Assembly: GCA_034770075.1 (NCBI GenBank)
Contig: CM068379.1
Location: 27,837,506 to 27,901,505 of the forward strand
Direction: 5' to 3'
DNA length: 64,000 nucleotides
Source of the DNA: Aralia elata
Taxonomy: Eukaryota > Streptophyta > Magnoliopsida > Apiales > Araliaceae
Shown here: piece after piece, positions 58,601 through 64,000 of the stretch
Layout: each line of letters begins with the position of its first letter
Position numbering within the stretch: the stretch's first letter is position 1
Made by a program: the position numbers and the translations under genes
Notes under the pieces: model-generated
The model's input: only the letters and a program-made list of their open reading frames with translations
Database searches by the model: none
What the model was told of the DNA's origin: nothing

Positions 58601-59040
58601 TGGAAAGCTTGATTATGCTTGAAAACCAAAATAGTGATGAAAGATTTGGTTTGGGAAATTTATCAAATACTTTGTGTGCGCCCAATATTTGACCCAAAAT
58701 CAAAGCCTTTTGAATGTGTACTCCCTCAAATCGCTGTTTCAAACACCAACAAGAATCACAGTAGTGTAATTCGATCAAAAGAATGGATAAAAGTGATTGC
58801 ATGCGTGTGTTTAAAGAAGATGAAAAGAACTTATGAATGTGAGGTTCCAACTCCTTCTTCTCCTATAAATACTTGAACCCTCCTTGCAGAGATGGTATTA
58901 GGGTTAAGTTGTTGAATTGTTATGGAGTTGAATCTCTATTTATGGTAGGAATTGATTTGGTTGGGTAAATATGGAATGTGGGTGGTTTTTGGGGAAGTTT
59001 GTGTTTGAATGGGAGAGTGGGTAGCAAGAGATGGGAAAGA
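58601..59040. other. Non-coding spacer
   Basis: AT-rich; small frames only; a plus-strand CCTATAAATACTT TATA-like site at about 58862 points away from the Athila genes. Nothing else recognised. Confidence 0.4.
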
Positions 59041-59049
59041 ATAGGGAGA

Positions 59050-59310
59050 AATGCGCGCCTGATGCCGCACGGGGTCTGCTGATATGCGCACGACGGCTAC
59101 GGCTCTTGATCTGTGCACCACGGCTCCTCAATGAGCGTCGCGGCTCTTGAATGAGGGTCGCGGCCTTTGAGTTTGTGCGCCACGGCTCGTAATCTCTGGT
59201 TGGGTTTTTTAATTTTGTGCTGAAAGGTTGAGCGCTGCGGCTTTTGAAAGTGGGTACTGCGGCCCTTGAGGTATGCCGCGGCTCTTAATGTTATGCATCG
59301 TGGCCCCAAA
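59050..59310. repeat. GC-rich degenerate minisatellite (GCGGCTCTTGAATG)
   Basis: About ten imperfect copies of (C/G)(G/A)CGGCTCTTGAAT-like units of roughly 20-25 bp, for example at 59098, 59124, 59142 and 59162. This is a GC-rich island in AT-rich surroundings. Small overlapping ORFs are by-products. Confidence 0.75.
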
Positions 59311-59593
59311 TCTTTGATGATGTTCGGCTAAAAACTTGCTAAACCAAAATTTTCCTTTTCTCAAGCCATTCTAATGCATGTTTCCCACACAATGAATTAA
59401 TTCTGATCTTCATCTTTTATTCCCTGAATTAATTTGTCAACAATGCTCAACTCAGTCAATTAATTATGTAAAAATTAAACAAAAACAAATAAACTAAATG
59501 AATTCAAATCTATATTTTTTTATTTTTTTTATTTTTTTTTTAAAATCCTAAACTATAGGTTGCCTCCCATTAGCACTTGTTTTTAAGTTTCAA

Positions 59594-61804
59594 TCACTCG
59601 GGCTTGTCGACATGATCGAGAATGCTATTAGTTGCGCATCCCATATCATGCTCTCCTTGCCCAATCTTGGCTATGTCCCCTTGCTTTTCATTTCTTTTTT
59701 CTTCTTCGCTATAATCTTCTTCCCAGATCTCATCTTGTAAAATCTCTTGTGTCACATAACACTCCTCCACCTCATTTGGCATCTTCAAGGAATCTATCAC
59801 ACTGAAAGTGATTTCTTGGTCATTAACCCTCAATGTGAGCTCTCTGTTCTTAACATCAATCAAGGTACGTCCGATGGCTAGAAATGGTCATCCCAAAATC
59901 AATGGAATCTTTTCATCTTCATCATAATCGAGAATAACAAAATCCATCGGGAAAACAAATGCATCAACCTTCACTAGCACATCCTCGATAATCCCTTTTG
60001 GACGTGTGATTGATCTATCTGCCAGTTGTATAGTCATTTTCGTCGGTTTTATTCCTTTCATCCCAAGTCTCTCATAGATTGATAAAGGCATGAGATTAAT
60101 GCTTGTGCCAAGATCACATAGAGCTTTTCCCACAAATTGCTTTCTAATAGTGCACGGGACTGTGAAATTCCCTGAATCTTGTATTTTAGTTGGTAGTTTA
60201 TACTGAATAACTGCACTGCACTCCTCTGTTAAGGCTATCATTTCACAATCTCCCATCCTTCTTTTCTTTGAGAGAATTTCCTTTAAAAACTTGACATAAC
60301 TCGGCATCTGCTGTAATGCCTCTGCGAAGGTGATATTGATCTGCAATTTCTTAAAAACCTCCAAGAATTTTGAAAATTGACTGTCCAACTTCTGATTCTT
60401 TAACCGTTGTGGATATGGTGTAGCGGAATTCTCTGCTCCTTACTTACCCTTGCACTGTTTCAATCTCAATTCTTCGTTTTTCTTTTCTTCACTCCTGTTC
60501 ACGTCATTGTCAATTCCGTCTTCTTTATTAGTATCAATCTTTCTTGCTGGTGTGGTATCCTCTTTCGTCAAACTCTTCCCACTTCTCAAATTAATAGCTT
60601 TGCATTGCTTGTGATTTTCTCTTCTCGGGTTTACTTCGGTATCACTTGGTAAAGCACTATGTGGACGGTTATTCACTGCACTTGCTAGTTGGCCCATTTG
60701 AGTTTCCAAATTTTGAAGTGAACCTTCTAAACTATTCATCCTCGTGTCATTCACCACATTGTACTTTGTGAGTATTTCTTCAATGCTAGCCTTCCTTTCT
60801 GGTTGGGGATTTGCTTGACCTTAGAATCCTGGGGGATGGAATTGTCTTGGGGCTGATGATTGATTCTGATTGTTGATCCAAGAAAAGTTTGGATTATTTC
60901 TCCACCCCGGATTGTAGGTGTTAGAATATGCACCCTGCTTGTTTCCTATAAAATTTATTGATTCATTATGAATTTCACACTGGCTTGTATGATGATTCCC
61001 TGCACATAATTCACAGACTGCATCTATCTGTTGCATTGTCTGTGTTCCCAGTGCATCAACCTTTTTTGACAAATTTAGCATTTGTGCAGCCAGAGCTGTC
61101 ACTGCATCTACCTCAAGTTTTCCTCCAGTCCTTGGCTGAGTCATTCGCGCAGTTGGCTACTGATAATTGTTTGCAGCCATTGTCTCCAATAATTCATACG
61201 CTTCTTCAAAACTCTTACCTATTAAGGCTCCTCCGGCAGCTGCATCAATACAAGTACGTGTTATATTAAACAACTCATTGTAAAAAGTTTGTACTTGCAA
61301 CCACTTCGGAAGTCCATGATGTGGACATCTTTGTATCATTTCCTTGAATCGTTCCCACGCTTCATACAATGATTCAGAATCCAATCATGCGAAAGATGTG
61401 ATCTCATTTCTCATCTTTGTTGTTTTTGTTGGGGGAAAGAATTTAGCTAAAAATTTCTGAGCTACATCATCCCAAGTGGTGGTTGACCCTGCTGGTAACG
61501 AATGTAGCCAACTCTTTACCTTATCACGAAGTGTGAAAGGAAAGAGCCTAAGTCGCACTGCGTCGTTAGTCACATCCTTGTATTTGAATGTATCGTATAT
61601 CTCTAAGAAACTTACAAGGTGATCGTTCGGATCATCATTTAGTATGCCCCCAAATTGAATTGAATTATGCACCATCTGAATCGTACCAGGTTTGATTTCA
61701 AAAATATTTGCCTGAATTGCTAGCCTCCTTATGCTTGAATGAATTTCAGTAACTTGCGGCATTGCATAGTCCTTAAGTGATTTTGATGCTTCTTCCGCAG
61801 CCAT
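59594..61804 (-). pseudogene. Athila-like gag-protease ORF (unit 2), no RT/integrase
   Basis: A single frame from MAAEEASKS (61804) to TAA (59594). Gag: NIFEIKPGTIQMV, FLEIYDTFKYKDV, RLRLFPFTLRDKVKSWLHSL, WDDVAQKFLAKFFPP, SLYEAWERFKEMIQRCPHHG. Knuckle: CELCAGNHHTSQC. Protease-like domain: KALCDLGTSINLMPLSIY (DLGAS type), LADRSITRPKGIIEDVLVKV, IPLILG.PFLAIGRTLIDV. Five internal stops without frameshift: 61385 TGA, 61157 TAG (expected Trp), 60821 TAA (expected Gln), 60440 TAA, 59888 TGA (expected Arg). RT, RNase H and integrase do not follow; at 59560 comes the AATGGGAGGCAACC motif typical downstream of Athila genes. So pol was deleted. Confidence 0.85.
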
Positions 61805-61849
61805 AGCTTGTTGCTTAAGTGTTTCTTTGCAAAACTGTCGTATTCTTCG

Positions 61850-62208
61850 AAGCCTTCTATAATCAATGCAAACTCGCCACCCGGTCACTGTTCTTGTAGG
61901 AATGAGTTCGTTGTTCTCATTTGTGACTACTGTCATCCCTCCTTTCTTTGGTACACAATGAACTGGACTTACCCACGAACTATTAGATATTGGATAAATA
62001 ATGTCAGCGTCTAACCATTTAATGATCTCCGTTTTCACCACCTCCTTCATAATAGGATTCAGTCGACGTTGTTGCTCGATAACTGGCTTCGTTTCATCCT
62101 CCATTAAAACTTTGTGCATACAAAATGAGGGGCTGATTCCCTTGATATCTGCTATGTCCAACCAATTGCTGACTTGTATTCACACAATACTCGCAAAAGC
62201 TTTTCTTC
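61850..62208 (-). pseudogene. Athila-like RT N-terminus (unit 1), fused to gag of unit 2
   Basis: ADIKGISPSFCMHKVLMEDE, RLNPIMKEVVKTEIIKWLDA, ISNSSWVSPVHCVPKKGGM, NNELIPTRTVTGWRVCIDYR: the start of Athila RT. A one-base deletion near 62163 separates it from the upstream frame (EEKLLRVLCEYKSAIGW). At about 61860, right after CIDYRRL, the frame runs into the unit 2 gag leader (QFCKETLKQQAMAAEEA), giving one uninterrupted chimeric frame 62161-61385 with no LTR between the two units. Confidence 0.8.
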
Positions 62209-63357
62209 TTATAATTGATTAAATGAAGCAGATATAATAACAGGCAGAGTGCTAGAATCCCCTAAATACGCATAACGTAAATGCTTAGGTAAAGCCTTTA
62301 ATTCCAATTTAGGTGGTTCCTCCAAAGACTGGTTTGCACATGATAAAGAGTCTCTTGAATTATTCAAAGCTTCATACTGTTGAATGTAACTAACAAACTC
62401 TGGAGCTGAATCTAATATCTCCAAGTATTCTTGAGACGCCCAAGATTCTGAAGCTGTCGGGCTTACCGATGCTGATTCAAGTGAGTTTAGAAGATATGCT
62501 TCTGAGAATACCTCATTCACTGCTTCTGTGATTAGATCAACTCGAAAACATTCTTCCTCTTCTTTCGGAAACTTTATAGACTTTAAAACACTAAATGTAA
62601 CCCTTTGATCTTGAACCCGCATGGTCAACTCACCTTTCTGCACATCAATCAATGTTCTTCCTGTTGCTAAGAAGGGCCTTCCAAGTATAATTGGTATTAA
62701 CTTGTCTTCCTCGAAATCCAGAATTATAAAATCTGCCGAAAATATAAACTTATCAACCTTCACTAAAATATCTTCAACAATACCTCTTGGATATGTCACA
62801 TATCTATCTGTAAGCTGTATGGTTATATTTGTCGGCCTCGGTGCCTTCAGTCCTAATTAAGTGTAAACAAAAAGTGGCATCAAATTGATGTTAGCTCCCA
62901 AATCACATAATGCTCTCCCTGAAAATTGATTACCGATCGTACACGGGATAGTGAAACTCCTCGGATCCTTCAGCTTTGGTGGTAACTTTTTTTGTAAGAT
63001 TGCACTGCATTCTTCAGTCAATGCCACAATTTCAAAATCACCTAATCTCCTTTTCTTGGATAAAATGCCTTTCATGAATTTTGCATAGCTTGGCATTTGC
63101 TCCAAAGCATCTGCACATGGTATATTGATGTGGAGCTTTTTGAATACTTCAAGAAACTATGTAAACTGATTATCCACTTTTTGCTTTTGCAATCTCTGTG
63201 GAAAAGGAATTGGATGAATCTTTTGCATCTGTTTTTCGAATTCTTCTTTGACTTGTGGATTATTTTCCTTCTTTTCTTGCTTCTCTTCCTCGTTGACTTC
63301 ACCCACTGCTAATTCTTCATCCATACATACATCATCAATTACATTCTTGCTATCCAT
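62209..63357 (-). pseudogene. Athila-like protease region (unit 1)
   Basis: MDSKNVIDDVCMDEE linker, KVDNQFT*FLEVFKKLHINI, MPSYAKFMKGILSKKRRLGD, TEECSAILQKKLPPKL, RALCDLGANINLMPLFVY, YPRGIVEDILVKVDKFIFSA, IPIILGRPFLATGRTLIDVQ, then a long acidic tail to PPKLELKALPKHLRYAYLG. It runs in one frame with stops at 63157 (TAG) and 62857 (TAA). It is a diverged paralogue of the unit 2 protease at 60388-59594, so the two units come from different Athila-like elements. Confidence 0.82.
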
Positions 63358-63449
63358 CCTTGGTAATTCTTTATCACTTCGTAAATAACATTATAATTTT
63401 CATCATGGTTGTGCACTTCCTTCATTGCATTACTTGAAAATTTCTGAAT

Positions 63450-64000
63450 TTAGCTATTGATGTTGGTAGCAAAATGTTCAAATAATTGTTCCATTTTAGC
63501 CATTCTTGCATTATTTTCCGCCTGATATTTTAACAACAACTCCTCCATCCTTACCTTTTGTTCTTGTTGAGAAGCCCGTTGCTTATGATCTTGCTTCATC
63601 TTCTGAATATGATCCTCGGCATTGAGATTTTGATTACTTTGATAATTGGATCCTTCAACAAACTGCACCGACTCGACCTTAATTGCGCATTGATTCCTTG
63701 CATTATTTCCTGCACAAATATCACATACCAATGTATCCCTCTGCATAGATTGATATCCACCAAAATCCAATTTCCTTACTAAGGTTGTCACTTGCTCTAC
63801 CAGTACCGAGATTTTATCTTTCTGATTTACTACCATAGTTCCAATTCGCGTATTTCTTATTACGAACCATTGATAATTATTGTTTGCCATGATCTCTAAC
63901 AATTCATATGCCTCATCACAATTTTTCTCTATTAAAGACCCACATGCGGCTGCATCGATATTAGATAGCATTGTAACATTCAAACCCTTGTAAAAAGTCT
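63450..64000 (-). pseudogene. Athila-like gag C-terminal part (unit 1), continues beyond window
   Basis: GLNVTMLSNIDAAACGSLIE, DEAYELLEIMANNNYQW and the knuckle CDICAGNNARNQC, then a Gln/Lys-rich coiled stretch (KMKQDHKQRASQQEQKVRME) ending at TAG 63450. This matches unit 2's gag around 61290-60960. The N-terminal half lies beyond base 64000. Confidence 0.8.

Noticed and set aside
58862..58875. Plus-strand TATA box with a gene downstream
   Set aside because: Only a CCTATAAATACTT match; no supported coding sequence follows on the plus strand.

Overview
This window is repeat-dense plant nuclear DNA, almost certainly from an angiosperm and probably a eudicot. Nearly everything I can identify is a transposable element or a remnant of one. 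There is no intact host gene, rRNA, operon or CRISPR array. The evidence is direct: LTR pairs, iMet-type primer binding sites (PBS), polypurine tracts (PPT), gag/protease/RT/RNase H/integrase/chromodomain motifs, CACTA termini, and target-site duplications (TSDs) readable to the base. I cannot name the species.

Layout. (1) 1-11158: a minus-strand, non-autonomous LTR element, 'El1'. It has very long LTRs (about 5.2 kb; the left copy is cut by the window edge) around a 2.76-kb interior holding a PBS, a coiled-coil pre-gag ORF, a capsid-less mini-gag with zinc knuckles, and a PPT. (2) 11159-14193: LTR-like debris with two degenerate short-repeat arrays. (3) 14194-27630: a related chromodomain (Tekay-like) Ty3/gypsy element, 'El2', minus strand. 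Its pre-gag ORF and gag-pol frames have no frameshift but carry nine internal stops, seven of them TAG. Its left LTR holds a 2331-bp insertion (16621-18951, GC-rich core). Its right LTR is cut at 27630 by a plus-strand Tat-like element. (4) 27631-32024: the Tat-like element, with a tandemly duplicated LTR-end/PBS and scrambled RNase H, integrase and RT fragments. (5) 32025-57804: two minus-strand Ty1/copia copies of one family (A and B). A's right LTR contains a Tekay-type solo LTR (36708-40196, TSD ATTTA) and an inverted solo LTR of the same copia family (41101-42921, TSD GCATG/GCGTG). B's right LTR contains a 7195-bp CACTA transposon (49737-56931, TSD ATA) that carries exons of an SCO1/HCC2-like mitochondrial gene. 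(6) 57805-64000: Athila-like gypsy remnants, minus strand, including an RT piece fused in frame to another unit's gag.

Nesting order: El2, copia and Athila remnants form the older layer. El1, both solo LTRs and the CACTA element are younger, since El1's LTRs look almost identical and the TSDs are intact. The most interesting non-catalogue signals are: the pre-gag coiled-coil ORF shared by El1 and El2; a covarying hairpin with a mostly GNRA-type loop next to their PPTs; the all-nonsense, no-frameshift decay of El2; repeat arrays of W-box/ACGT motifs and hairpins in the copia leader; and the captured HCC2-like gene.
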